A stretch of 64,000 bases of DNA from the NCBI RefSeq assembly GCF_010726085.1, contig NZ_AP022560.1, forward strand, positions 186,001-250,000, written 5' to 3'. Each line of letters starts with the position of its first letter. The stretch's first letter is position 1. Made by a program: the position numbers and the translations under genes. Shown piece by piece: positions 51,471-59,800 of the stretch. This DNA is from Mycolicibacterium moriokaense. Lineage in GTDB: Bacteria > Actinomycetota > Actinomycetes > Mycobacteriales > Mycobacteriaceae. Below the pieces are notes generated by a model. The model was not told the DNA's origin and did no database searches. It worked only from the letters and a program-made list of their open reading frames with translations.

Positions 51471-52316
51471 GCGCGCAAAGGCGGCAACGACCCGACCGAT
51501 GACGGCACCTTCGGTGTCCCGCTTGGTGACGCGTACGTCGATCCAGCCGAGTTCGGTCAGTTCGTCATGTCGCCTGATGCCCTTGTTGAAAGCGTCCGGG
51601 TCGGTTCGGTGGTGATCGCCCTCGTACTCGGCCGCCACTTTGATGTCCTCCCAACCCATGTCGAGTTCGGCGACCAGCGCACCGTAGGCGTCGTAGACGG
51701 GGATCTGCGTTGTCGGCCGCGGGAACCCGTTCCGAATGAGCAGCAGACGCAGCCACGTTTCGCGCGGCGACTCCGCCCCCGGATCCACGAGATCGAATAC
51801 CGAGCGTGCTTTCCGGATGCCGTGGCGTCCGCGATACCGATCGGCCAGCAGCTCGACGTCGGCCATCTTGAGGCGGGTCGCGCGAGCGAGCGCGTCGATC
51901 GCCGCGACGGCTGAGTCGACGGGAAGCCGGCACGCGAGGTCGAGAGCGGTTCTCGCAGGAGTCGTCACCCGCATACCGCCGATAACGCAGACCTCGTCGT
52001 CCTCGACGCTGTCCGCCCATGCGATGACTCCGGGAGTGCGCCTGCGATTGGTGTCGATGATCGCGGCGGGCAGGTGCGGGTCAATCCAGCGGGCGCCGTG
52101 AAGCGACGACGCCGAGAGCCCGGCGAGGATTCCCCGCCGTCTGGACCTCAGCCACGCTGCCCGGGCTCGGACGGCGGGCGTGATCCGCACGTCCTTGCGG
52201 ATGTACACGTCGCGATGAAGCGCGACGAAGTCTCGCCTCAGCGTGTGCCGCGTGAGTTTTCCACTCGCGATCGCTTCGGTACCCAGAAAGGGTTGATCCA
52301 TGGCCGGATTCTGCAT
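51459..52316 (-). CDS. DUF559/AbiEi-like protein with predicted PD-(D/E)xK nuclease fold
   Basis: A 285-residue protein. The N-terminal part (about 15-60, LTRHTLRRDFVALHRDVYI) is a winged-helix AbiEi-type domain; the C-terminal 100 residues hold a restriction-endonuclease-like core with Asp in AELDMGWEDIKVAAEYEGD, Glu and a later Arg-rich helix, as in DUF559/Vsr-like proteins. Such genes are abundant and multi-copy in mycobacteria and often listed as abortive-infection or toxin-antitoxin related; activity is unproven. ATG at 52316 is used; ATG 52301 (MDQPFLGTEAIA) is an alternative. It is flanked by two copies of a 58-bp repeat and has no partner gene, so a mobile or accessory origin is plausible. 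Confidence 0.78.
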   Translation of the reverse strand: MQNPAMDQPFLGTEAIASGKLTRHTLRRDFVALHRDVYIRKDVRITPAVRARAAWLRSRRRGILAGLSASSLHGARWIDPHLPAAIIDTNRRRTPGVIAWADSVEDDEVCVIGGMRVTTPARTALDLACRLPVDSAVAAIDALARATRLKMADVELLADRYRGRHGIRKARSVFDLVDPGAESPRETWLRLLLIRNGFPRPTTQIPVYDAYGALVAELDMGWEDIKVAAEYEGDHHRTDPDAFNKGIRRHDELTELGWIDVRVTKRDTEGAVIGRVVAAFARRRL

Positions 52317-52336
52317 CTGAGCGCCGACACCGCGGT

Positions 52337-52394
52337 GGGTGTAACGCCATGGTGCGATCGCGGCCGAATTCCCGCCGTGCGGTTACAACCGGCG
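52337..52394. repeat. 58-bp hairpin-forming direct repeat, copy 2
   Basis: Copy of the element at 51413-51470, 924 bp away, 53 of 58 bases identical and in the same orientation. It lies upstream of the DUF559 start and ends immediately before the stop codon of the AI-2E-type gene (stop at 52395-52397). Confidence 0.75.
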
Positions 52395-53537
52395 CTAGTC
52401 GGTATCGGTGACGTCGTCGGCTTCAGCCACGATGACGGGATCGTCCGCGGTCGCCTGCGCGGCCTCCTCTGCAGCGGGATCGTTGGCGAGCAGCACCCTG
52501 GCCGCGCTGTTGAAGAACGCCACCGCGGGCACAGCAAGCAGGGCGCCGACGATGCCTGCCGTGACGCCACCCGCCGCGATCGCCAGCACCACAGCCAACG
52601 GGTGGATCGAAACGGCGCGCCCCATCACCAGCGGCTGCAGCACGTGACCCTCCAGCTGCTGGACCGCGACGATCAGGCCCAGGGTGATGAGCGCGAAGAT
52701 CCAGCCCTTCGCGATCAGCGCGACGACGACGGCGAGAAATCCCGCGATCACCGCACCGACGAGCGGGATGAACGCGCCCAGAAACACCAGCGACGCCAAC
52801 GGAAGCGCCAACGGGATGCCCATGATGGCCAGGCCGGCGCCGATCCCCACCGCGTCGACCAGCGCCACCAGGAACGTCGCGCGCACATAACCGATCAGTG
52901 AGCGGAACCCCGCCCGGCCGGCTTCGCGGACGCGCGGCTGCACGGTGTCGGGGAAGATCTTGGTGACGAAACCGAAGATGTTGCGCCCGCCGTGCAGCAG
53001 GAAGATCAGCGTGAACAGCACGAGCAGCGCACCGGTGACGATCTCAGTGAGGGTGCTCGCCGTCGACAGCGCCCCGCTGGTCACCTTCTCCTGGTTGTTG
53101 CGCAGCGCCTCGAGCGCGCTCTCGCGGATCTGCTGAATCTGTTCATGGCCGACCTGAAGGGGGCTGTCCGCCAACCAGTTTCCAAAGCCTTCGATGCTGT
53201 GGCCGACCTGTTCGGCCAGCGCGGGCACGCCCTCGATGAACTGGCTGATCACGAACGTGAGGATGCCGCCGACCACCGCGAAGCCGGACAGCAACATGAG
53301 CGCCACCGCGAGGCCGCGCGGCGTGCCGAGGCGATCGAGGAAGTCCACCGCCGGCAGCAACAGCGCCGCGACCATGGTCGCCAGGGCGACCGGAACCACG
53401 ATCAGCTCGAGCTCCTTGATCAGCCAGAGCAACGCAAAGATCGCGGCGAAGATGACCAACAGCCGCCACGACCAGGCGGCGGCCTTGCGAACCAGCGGGC
53501 TGACCGCCTGGTCAGCATCACTTAGACCGGCGGGCAT
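52395..53537 (-). CDS. AI-2E family transporter (Rv0205-like permease)
   Basis: A 380-residue polytopic protein of the AI-2E transporter family (formerly PerM). About seven or eight helices are spread across the chain, with the family block [25 protein letters not shown] and [17 protein letters not shown] in the C-terminal half and a large amphipathic region between (about 115-190). Substrate in mycobacteria is unknown. The C-terminus is acidic ([16 protein letters not shown]). ATG at 53537 begins [14 protein letters not shown]. It is divergent from the UPF0104 gene (76 bp gap), as in M. tuberculosis. Confidence 0.88.
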   Translation of the reverse strand: MPAGLSDADQAVSPLVRKAAAWSWRLLVIFAAIFALLWLIKELELIVVPVALATMVAALLLPAVDFLDRLGTPRGLAVALMLLSGFAVVGGILTFVISQFIEGVPALAEQVGHSIEGFGNWLADSPLQVGHEQIQQIRESALEALRNNQEKVTSGALSTASTLTEIVTGALLVLFTLIFLLHGGRNIFGFVTKIFPDTVQPRVREAGRAGFRSLIGYVRATFLVALVDAVGIGAGLAIMGIPLALPLASLVFLGAFIPLVGAVIAGFLAVVVALIAKGWIFALITLGLIVAVQQLEGHVLQPLVMGRAVSIHPLAVVLAIAAGGVTAGIVGALLAVPAVAFFNSAARVLLANDPAAEEAAQATADDPVIVAEADDVTDTD

Positions 53538-53613
53538 TCAGCCAGCGTAACGGCCCGCCTCGCGGAGTCCAGGTATCTCGGGAAACCGCCTCCCACGCTT
53601 TACCCTGTAGTGC

Positions 53614-54723
53614 GTGTCGCACGACGCGCCTGCGCGCGAGGCCCGCGCCGCGCGCGGCAAGTATTGGTGGCTGCGGTGGGTGATCATCGCGGTCGCGGTC
53701 GTCGTGCTGTCGTTCGAACTGACCCTGGTGCGCGATCAGCTCGCCGACGCGTGGCGCAGCCTGTACTCGGCGAACTGGTGGTGGGTCGTCGCCGCCATGG
53801 TTGCGGCGATGTCGTCGATGCACTTCTTTGGAGACATCCAGCGCAAGCTGCTGCGATCGGCGGGTGTGACGGTGCACCAGTGGCGCTCGCAGGCGGCGTT
53901 CTACGGCGGAAACTCGTTGAGCACCACGCTGCCCGGCGGTCCCGTGCTGTCGGCGACGTTCATCTACCGCCAGCAACGAATGTGGGGCGCCACCCCCGTC
54001 GTGGCCTCGTGGCAGCTGGTGATGTCGGGTGCCCTGCAGGTCATCAGCCTCGCACTGCTCGGACTGGGCAGTGCATTCTTCCTTGGCGCCAAACACAACC
54101 CGTTCTCGCTGATCTTCACCCTCGCCGGGTTCATCATGCTGATCGTGCTGGCCCAGACCGTGGCGTCACGGCCGGATCTGCTCGACGGCGTCGGTGTCCG
54201 CGTGCTGTCCTGGGTCAACTATCTGCGAGCCAAGCCGTCGGACAACGGGCTGGCCAAATGGCGGGAGACCCTGGCTCAACTCGAATCGGTGAAGCTGTCC
54301 CGCCGCCAGATGGGCGTCGCGTTCGTGTGGTCGATGATGACGCTCGTCACCGGTGTCGCGACGCTGTTGTTCGCGTGCTTCGCCGCGAGCGGTAGACCGT
54401 CACTGCTCGGTGTGGTCGTCGCCTACGTCGCCGCCCGCGCCGTCGGCTCGATCCCGCTGATGCCCGGCGGGTTGTTGGTGGTCGAGGCGGTGCTGGTGCC
54501 CGGTTTGGTGTCCAGCGGAATGACGTTGGCCTCGGCGATTTCCGCGATGCTCATCTACCGGTTGATCAGCTGGATCTTCATCGCGGCGCTCGGCTGGGTG
54601 GTGTTCTTCTTCATGTTCCGCACCGAGGTCGACGTCGATCCCGACGCGGCGACGGGCGTGAGCACCGAAGAATCGCGCAGGCCCGCCGCCGATTCCGACG
54701 CGCGTCCCGAGCCCGATCCGTAG
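53614..54723 (+). CDS. Lysylphosphatidylglycerol synthase-type (UPF0104) membrane protein (Rv0204c-like)
   Basis: A 369-residue membrane protein with about eight helices, of the LPG synthase transmembrane-region/UPF0104 family (flippase-like, no catalytic aminoacyl domain). The family block GGPVLSATFIYRQQRMW and AVGSIPLMPGGLLVVEAVLV are present. GTG at 53614 is used. The C-terminal 30 residues are acidic and disordered. It may move lipids between leaflets (family knowledge; not shown here). An M23 lipoprotein gene starts 18 bp after it on the same strand, a probable pair. Confidence 0.85.
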   Translation: MSHDAPAREARAARGKYWWLRWVIIAVAVVVLSFELTLVRDQLADAWRSLYSANWWWVVAAMVAAMSSMHFFGDIQRKLLRSAGVTVHQWRSQAAFYGGNSLSTTLPGGPVLSATFIYRQQRMWGATPVVASWQLVMSGALQVISLALLGLGSAFFLGAKHNPFSLIFTLAGFIMLIVLAQTVASRPDLLDGVGVRVLSWVNYLRAKPSDNGLAKWRETLAQLESVKLSRRQMGVAFVWSMMTLVTGVATLLFACFAASGRPSLLGVVVAYVAARAVGSIPLMPGGLLVVEAVLVPGLVSSGMTLASAISAMLIYRLISWIFIAALGWVVFFFMFRTEVDVDPDAATGVSTEESRRPAADSDARPEPDP

Positions 54724-54741
54724 CGGATCGCGAACCGGCTC

Positions 54742-55983
54742 ATGGGATCCCGGACCACCGTCGCCGCATGGTCGGCCGCCGTGGTGCTCGTCGTCGCCGG
54801 CTGCGCAACCTCGTCCGAGCCACCCGCTGCATCCACAGCCTCGCCGTCCCCGCCGACCGGCTCAGGACCCATACGCGGCCCGCTGCCGCCGGTGGCGACC
54901 CCGTTGGTCGGCCGCGTACTAGCCGCACCAGTCCCCGTTCCGGCGACCGACGGCAAGACCCACCTCGCCTACGAGGTTCAGTTGACCAACGTGCTCGCCC
55001 AGGAGATGACGCTCACCTCGCTGGTGGTGCTCGATCGCGACGTGTCGCTGCTCAAACTCTCCGGCGACCAGCTCGCCGATTCGACCCGCATCATCGGAAC
55101 CAAAACGCCGACAACGAAAATCGGGCCCGCCCAGAGCGCCGTCGTGTGGCTGGACCTCGCGCTCGACGAGGACGCCACGGTGCCTGCCCGTCTCGTGCAT
55201 GCGATCGGACTGTCGCTGCCCGACCCCAAGCCGCCGCTGTTTCCGGCGACCATGACCATCAATATCGCGCCGGTCGAGGTCACAAAGCGTGTGCCCGTTG
55301 TCATCTCGCCGCCGTTAACGGGGCCGAACTGGTTGGACGGCAGCGGGTGCTGCGATATGGGCCCACACCGGATGGCGCTCAATCCGATCGACGGCCAACT
55401 CTGGGCAGCTGAGCGATTCGCGATCGACTACGTACAGCTGGACTCCGACGGCCGCGAATCGCACGGAGACCCAACCAAACTCGAGAGCTACCCGGCCTTC
55501 GGCAGCGACGTTCGCGCCGTCGCCGACGGCCTGGTCGTGGCTGTGGTCGACGGACTGCCCGAACAGATTCCCGGCAAGGTTCCGGCTGGGCTGTCACTCG
55601 ATCAGTACCCGGGCAACCACATCGTCCAGGATCTCGGCGGAGGCAACTTCGCGCTGTACGCCCACCTGAAGACCGGCACGGTCGCCGTCACACCCGGTGC
55701 CCGGCTGAGCGCCGGGCAGGTGATCGGCGCCGTCGGCAACACCGGCAACTCAAGTTCGCCACATCTGCACTTCCACGTGATGAGCACCGCCGATCCGCTG
55801 CGCTCCGACGGACTTCCCTTCGTGTACACCGAGTTTCGGCTCGACTCACGCATCGGCATCACGCTGGATGAACTCGAGGAACTTCCCGACGACCAGCCTG
55901 TGCCACTGCAACCAGGCTTTGCCGCGCGCGACGAGAAGGACGTCATGCCAATGAATCTCGATGTGATGACCTATGCCGACTGA
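54742..55983 (+). CDS. M23-family peptidase lipoprotein
   Basis: A 413-residue exported lipoprotein: signal peptide with lipobox VVAGC (Cys21), then a Ser/Pro linker. A beta-sandwich region leads to a LytM/M23 domain in the C-terminal half with GPHRMALNPIDGQLWAAERFAIDYV (first metal ligand His), YAHLKTGTV and the signature SPHLHFHVM. The metal-binding H-x-H is intact, so peptidoglycan endopeptidase activity is plausible. ATG at 54742. Its stop overlaps the DUF3054 start by 11 bp. Confidence 0.86.
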   Translation: MGSRTTVAAWSAAVVLVVAGCATSSEPPAASTASPSPPTGSGPIRGPLPPVATPLVGRVLAAPVPVPATDGKTHLAYEVQLTNVLAQEMTLTSLVVLDRDVSLLKLSGDQLADSTRIIGTKTPTTKIGPAQSAVVWLDLALDEDATVPARLVHAIGLSLPDPKPPLFPATMTINIAPVEVTKRVPVVISPPLTGPNWLDGSGCCDMGPHRMALNPIDGQLWAAERFAIDYVQLDSDGRESHGDPTKLESYPAFGSDVRAVADGLVVAVVDGLPEQIPGKVPAGLSLDQYPGNHIVQDLGGGNFALYAHLKTGTVAVTPGARLSAGQVIGAVGNTGNSSSPHLHFHVMSTADPLRSDGLPFVYTEFRLDSRIGITLDELEELPDDQPVPLQPGFAARDEKDVMPMNLDVMTYAD

Positions 55984-56338
55984 AGCCCGACCGGCATTGA
56001 CCGCCTTCCTCACCGATGTCGTCTGCGTCATCGTGTTCTGCACCATCGGCAGGCGTAGCCATGCCGAAGGGCTGACCGTATCCGGCATCGCCGAAACAGT
56101 GTGGCCGTTTCTGGTCGGCACGCTGGTCGGTTGGCTGGCGAGTCTGGCGTGGCGGCGCCCGGCCGCACTGGTGCCGACCGGCGTGACGGTCTGGGTGTGC
56201 ACCGTCGTCGTGGGGATGCTGCTGCGATGGCTGACGTCTGCCGGAGTGGCACCGAGTTTCATTGTCGTGGCGTCGGTTTCGACCGCCGTGCTCCTACTGG
56301 GATGGCGCGTCGGGGCCCGACTGCTCACCCGAGGCTGA
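55973..56338 (+). CDS. DUF3054 membrane protein
   Basis: A 121-residue protein of the DUF3054 family with four predicted helices (for example VCVIVFCTIGRRSHAEGL followed by ETVWPFLVGTLVGWLASLAW and two more). Function unknown. ATG at 55973 lies within the 3' end of the M23 gene (11-bp overlap), so it is translationally coupled to it. Its own 3' end overlaps the convergent histidine kinase by 45 bp. Confidence 0.82.
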   Translation: MPTEARPALTAFLTDVVCVIVFCTIGRRSHAEGLTVSGIAETVWPFLVGTLVGWLASLAWRRPAALVPTGVTVWVCTVVVGMLLRWLTSAGVAPSFIVVASVSTAVLLLGWRVGARLLTRG

Positions 56339-57637
56339 CACCGTCAAGGTCGCTCGCAGGCCGCCCAGCGGGCCGTCGGACAGTTCGATGTCGCCGCGAT
56401 GCAGGGTGGCCTGTTGGGCCACCAGCGCGAGGCCGAGTCCGGAGCCGCCCGGCGCGGCGGTGCTGCCGCGGGAGAACCGGCCCAGCACCGTCTTGTGCTC
56501 CTCAGCGGGCAGACCTCGCCCGTTGTCGTCCACGATGATGACGATCATGTCGCCGGCCCGTCGTGCTTCGAGCACGATGCGGGTCGCCTGCCCATGGGTG
56601 ATCGCGTTGCGCACCAGGTTGTCGACGGCCAGGCGCAGACCGCTCGGCCAGCCCCAGATAGCGTCGAGGTCCTCTGCCTCGACGACGATCTCGACGCCCG
56701 CGTTGATGCGCATGTTCTCCCTGGCGACCCGGTCCAGCATGTCGGCGATATCGATGGGTTCGCGGTCCTCGGCCTGCGCCAGCTGACCTGATGCCAGTTG
56801 GCCGAGCGCGGTGATGATGGCCTCGACCCGTCGCTGGGCCCTCGACAGGTCCGCCACCACCTCCTGGCGCTCCTCGGCGGGCAGGTCGTGGATCCGCAAC
56901 GTGTCCAGATCGGCGCGCATCGCTGTGAGGGGGGTGCGCAGCTCGTGGGCGGCGTTGGCGGCGAAATCTTGAGCGGCCTGCAGCGAGTTGGTGGTCGCCC
57001 GCTGCGCGGCGGCCAGCCGGCTCAGCATTTCCGACATCGCCTCGGAGAGGTCCTCTGCCTCACGTACGCCGCGCACCTCGGGCATCCGTTCACTGCCCTT
57101 GCTCAGTTGCTTGGTGTGCTCGGTGAGCCTGCGCAACGGTCGTATCGCCGGACCCGCGAGCAGCCAGCCCAGCAGCGCGGCGATCAGCACGGTGAGTACA
57201 CCCGCCGCGCTGTAGATCGGGATTCGCGCGCGGTTCAACAAGATGCTGTCGGCGCGGATGCCGATCGACATCATCACGCCGTCGGATTCGTCGACGGGCA
57301 GGGTTCGCACCCGGTACTCGACGCCGTTGACTTCGACGGTCTCGGTACCCGGCGGCAGTGGTGGCAACTGGAAGCCGCGCTGGAACACCACCTGGCTGGT
57401 GGATGTCGACCTTCCCGTCGTCAACACTCCGCGCCGGGGATCCTGCAGCTGCTCGGGGTACATGCTGGCGTCGACGATCGCGTCGAGGCGGCGATCCAGT
57501 TGCGCCTCATCGTTATTCGCCAACACCACCGAGGTCGCGATCGTGAACACCGCGACGACCGCGGCCGCGGCCGCCGCCGATGCGACAGCGACCCGGGTGC
57601 GTAGCGATGCGGATCGCAGAAACCGCGGAACTTTCAC
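56294..57637 (-). CDS. Sensor histidine kinase (PrrB-like)
   Basis: A 447-residue membrane kinase resembling PrrB. Two helices at about 17-40 and 140-163 bracket a roughly 100-residue extracytoplasmic domain, followed by HAMP (about 164-215), the phosphoacceptor His231 in AANAAHELRTPLTAM, N-box LRLAVDNLVRNAITHG, G1 DDNGRGLPA and G2 GGSGLGLALVAQQ. All parts of an active kinase are present. ATG at 57637. It follows its response regulator by 23 bp and a hemophore-like gene precedes both, suggesting an extracellular haem-related signal (inference). It overlaps the DUF3054 gene by 45 bp. Confidence 0.9.
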   Translation of the reverse strand: MKVPRFLRSASLRTRVAVASAAAAAAVVAVFTIATSVVLANNDEAQLDRRLDAIVDASMYPEQLQDPRRGVLTTGRSTSTSQVVFQRGFQLPPLPPGTETVEVNGVEYRVRTLPVDESDGVMMSIGIRADSILLNRARIPIYSAAGVLTVLIAALLGWLLAGPAIRPLRRLTEHTKQLSKGSERMPEVRGVREAEDLSEAMSEMLSRLAAAQRATTNSLQAAQDFAANAAHELRTPLTAMRADLDTLRIHDLPAEERQEVVADLSRAQRRVEAIITALGQLASGQLAQAEDREPIDIADMLDRVARENMRINAGVEIVVEAEDLDAIWGWPSGLRLAVDNLVRNAITHGQATRIVLEARRAGDMIVIIVDDNGRGLPAEEHKTVLGRFSRGSTAAPGGSGLGLALVAQQATLHRGDIELSDGPLGGLRATLTVSASGEQSGPDAPSQ

Positions 57638-57660
57638 GCGCTAAGGCTAGGCGGTTCGGT

Positions 57661-58359
57661 CTAGGGCTCGTCCCGCAGGACGTACCCGATCCCCCGGACG
57701 GTGTGGATCACCCGCGGCAGGCCGTCGCGTTCGAGCTTGCGGCGTAGGTAGGAGATGAACACGTCGGCCACATTGGTGTCGACGTCGAAGTCGTAGCCCC
57801 ACACCAACTCCAGCAGGCGCTGGCGGCTCAGCACCACACCCGCGTTCTCGGCCAGCACGGCGAGCAGGTCGAATTCGCGCTTGGTCAGATTGACGCGCTC
57901 ACCGCCGGCGAACACCAGTCGCCGCGCAGCGTCGATGGTCAACGGTCCGACCGTCGTCGTGTCTGACTGCTGATCGGAATGCCCGGCCCGACGCAGCAGG
58001 GCGTGCAGCCGCGCGACTAACTCGCCCAGATCGAACGGTTTCGTCAGGTAGTCGTCCGCGCCCGCTTCCAATCCGGCGATGCGGTCGTTGACCGTATCCC
58101 TTGCGGACAGCACGCAGATCGGAATCTCGTTGCCAAGTGCCCGCAACGCGGTGACGACGGCAACCCCGTCGAGCTCGGGCATCTGGACGTCGAGCACGAG
58201 TGCGTCGTGCGACTCGTTCGACAGCAGCCGCAGGGCCTCTTTACCGGTCGCGGCGACCCGAACGTCGAAGCCCGAATGGCGCAGTCCGCGCGCAACGGAG
58301 GTTCTGACGTCCGGGTCGTCGTCGACCATGAGCACAGTGCGGCCAGAGCCGTCCCCCAT
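57661..58359 (-). CDS. OmpR/PrrA-like response regulator
   Basis: A 232-residue regulator. Receiver: DDD at 13-15, phosphoacceptor Asp57 in [13 protein letters not shown], Lys107 in [10 protein letters not shown]-terminal winged helix with [20 protein letters not shown], ending [16 protein letters not shown]. It closely resembles PrrA, making this a second or displaced PrrAB-type pair. ATG at 58359 is chosen; the longer frame upstream lacks homology. It begins 31 bp after the hemophore-like gene and precedes the kinase by 23 bp on the same strand, so the three appear as one operon. Confidence 0.92.
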   Translation of the reverse strand: MGDGSGRTVLMVDDDPDVRTSVARGLRHSGFDVRVAATGKEALRLLSNESHDALVLDVQMPELDGVAVVTALRALGNEIPICVLSARDTVNDRIAGLEAGADDYLTKPFDLGELVARLHALLRRAGHSDQQSDTTTVGPLTIDAARRLVFAGGERVNLTKREFDLLAVLAENAGVVLSRQRLLELVWGYDFDVDTNVADVFISYLRRKLERDGLPRVIHTVRGIGYVLRDEP

Positions 58360-58390
58360 CGACGGCTCATGCGCACCCCCGAACGGAGGC

Positions 58391-58771
58391 TTAACTGTCC
58401 GCGACGCCGTCGCCGTTGGTGTCGCCGCAGCGGTTCTTGAGGTCGACAAGCGGCTGACGGATCCCGGTCAGATCGGCCTTGGCTTGCGGGTTGGCGTCGA
58501 GGTAGGCCTTGACGTCATCCTGAATCTGGTCGCGGGGCTGACCCTCGAGGCTCGTGAAGAAAAAGTTCACATCAGGATGGGTGAAGAGGTAGGCAGACGT
58601 CGCTGCCGAGACACCCGCAGCCACACCAGCCAGGTCCGCCGCGGTGCAGTTGGGCGGGGCGGGTTGCGCCATTGCCGAGGGCATCGCGCCGAACATGATC
58701 GCACCGGCGAGCGCGCCGGTTCCCACCGCGCCAGCTACCGCACGTCGGGCAGTACGGGGCGAGAGCAACAT
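58391..58771 (-). CDS. Hemophore-like secreted protein, first gene of the two-component operon
   Basis: A 126-residue secreted protein related to the Rv0203 haem-binding family. Signal peptide about residues 1-35 (ends AMAQP). Mature part carries the family pattern [15 protein letters not shown] (Tyr and His), [11 protein letters not shown] (Tyr), and a C-terminal Cys-containing [16 protein letters not shown]. Paired cysteines (NCTAAD and NRC) probably form the family disulfide. ATG at 58771 with GGAGCTGTCC ribosome site. Upstream is a 7-bp inverted repeat (58804-58821). The gene lies 31 bp before the response regulator. Haem binding is likely from pattern, not proven. Confidence 0.78.
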   Translation of the reverse strand: MLLSPRTARRAVAGAVGTGALAGAIMFGAMPSAMAQPAPPNCTAADLAGVAAGVSAATSAYLFTHPDVNFFFTSLEGQPRDQIQDDVKAYLDANPQAKADLTGIRQPLVDLKNRCGDTNGDGVADS

Positions 58772-58803
58772 GGACAGCTCCTTCTTCGGAAGTGGTAGAG
58801 GCC

Positions 58804-58821
58804 GTAACCGTGGGCGGTTAC
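58804..58821. promoter_or_regulatory. Inverted repeat GTAACCG-TGGG-CGGTTAC upstream of the hemophore-like gene
   Basis: Perfect 7-bp arms with 4-bp spacer, about 30 bp upstream of the ATG at 58771. A TANNNT-like -10 (TAGCTT on the minus strand) lies just beyond it. It may be a site for the adjacent response regulator or a leader hairpin. Confidence 0.4.
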
Positions 58822-58940
58822 CGACACCAAAAGCTAAGCAGAATGTTCACAGACTTTCCTGCCTTGGGGCCAACGAGTCGCGAGAAACTCCGAAATCGCA
58901 GCTCATTGCAGCCACAGCGAAGGCTGCCGGTCGATCTTGA

Positions 58941-59468
58941 CTACGGCAAGCCCGCGATTGCAGTCGTGGGTAGCGGCGCCATGCCCTGCGAAACCGGCGA
59001 CACCGCCGACGTTTGCGCCGGTGTCGCGGCTTCCACTTGACCGGGCGTGGGCCCGCCTACCGCTGCGCTTGGCAAACTCGCCGCCGCCCCGGTGCCCTGC
59101 TGCGCGGCCTGCATCAGACCCATTAACTGCGGCAAGGTCAGCGGCAACTTGCACCGGCTGGACAGCGTCGCCAGCGGCTGCTGCAGCTGCTGCATGTCCT
59201 TGGCGGCTTGCGGGTTAGCGTCGAAGTACGTCTTGGCCGCGGCGATCGACTGCGGGCCGGGCTGTTGTCTGGCGATCGCCGTCAAGGCCTGATTGGTCTG
59301 CGGGTGCGAATCCAGGTAATCGCCCATGGAGGTGGCGACCGAGCCGATCGTCTTGGCGACCTCACTGGCCGCACACGGGTCCGGCGCCGCGGTTGCTGAC
59401 TGCATCGCAGTCGCCGACGACACCGCGATCGCGGCGAACGTGGCGAGCAGGGCGGCGATCGATTTCAT
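58941..59468 (-). CDS. Rv0203-like haem-binding hemophore
   Basis: A 175-residue secreted protein closely following the Rv0203 pattern. Signal peptide about 1-27; mature start APDPCAASEVAKTIGSVATSM; haem-pocket region GDYLDSHPQTNQ (Tyr and His ligands in the family); ATTYF-type segment AKTYFDANPQAAKDM, where a Tyr stands at a place I recall as His in Rv0203; LSSRCKLPLTLP closes the disulfide. A Pro/Ala-rich tail of about 40 residues (GAAASLPSAAVGGPTPGQVE onward) is longer than in Rv0203. ATG at 59468 has GGAGA upstream. Rv0203 passes haem to MmpL3 and MmpL11; here it diverges from mmpL11, as in M. tuberculosis. Confidence 0.88.
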   Translation of the reverse strand: MKSIAALLATFAAIAVSSATAMQSATAAPDPCAASEVAKTIGSVATSMGDYLDSHPQTNQALTAIARQQPGPQSIAAAKTYFDANPQAAKDMQQLQQPLATLSSRCKLPLTLPQLMGLMQAAQQGTGAAASLPSAAVGGPTPGQVEAATPAQTSAVSPVSQGMAPLPTTAIAGLP

Positions 59469-59800
59469 GACGGGTCTCCTTACGGTTTGCGAACGTCTGG
59501 GCGCACCGCAAACGCTCGCCAATCGGCGGCAATCGATCCCCGACATCAAAAGTGGCCGATACGGCCGATCCACATATTGCCACCCGCGGCGTTGGGCTCA
59601 CCAATTCAGCAGGAAGCTGCCAGGTGGGGCGCGCTAGCTGAAGGAGTGGGTTAGAGCTGCTTAAGGCGTTGCTGGCAGGATTCTTGCGGATCCTCGCCAT
59701 AGCACACGCTGTTGTACGCTCACGCTAGCTACGCCGGGCCGAAATCCGGCCGGCAGCGCGACTCCGGGGAGAAAGCGGGGAGTTCGACATCCAGCAGTTC
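59469..59800. promoter_or_regulatory. Divergent hemophore/mmpL11 intergenic region
   Basis: 332 bp without a coding frame. It includes a GTTTGCG ... CGCAAAC inverted repeat (about 59477-59505) near the hemophore start, a GGCCG-rich repeat (about 59552-59568), and further GC-rich hairpin potential near 59735-59757 within the presumed mmpL11 leader. It is likely to hold both promoters. A convincing -10/-35 pair was not found. Confidence 0.5.
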
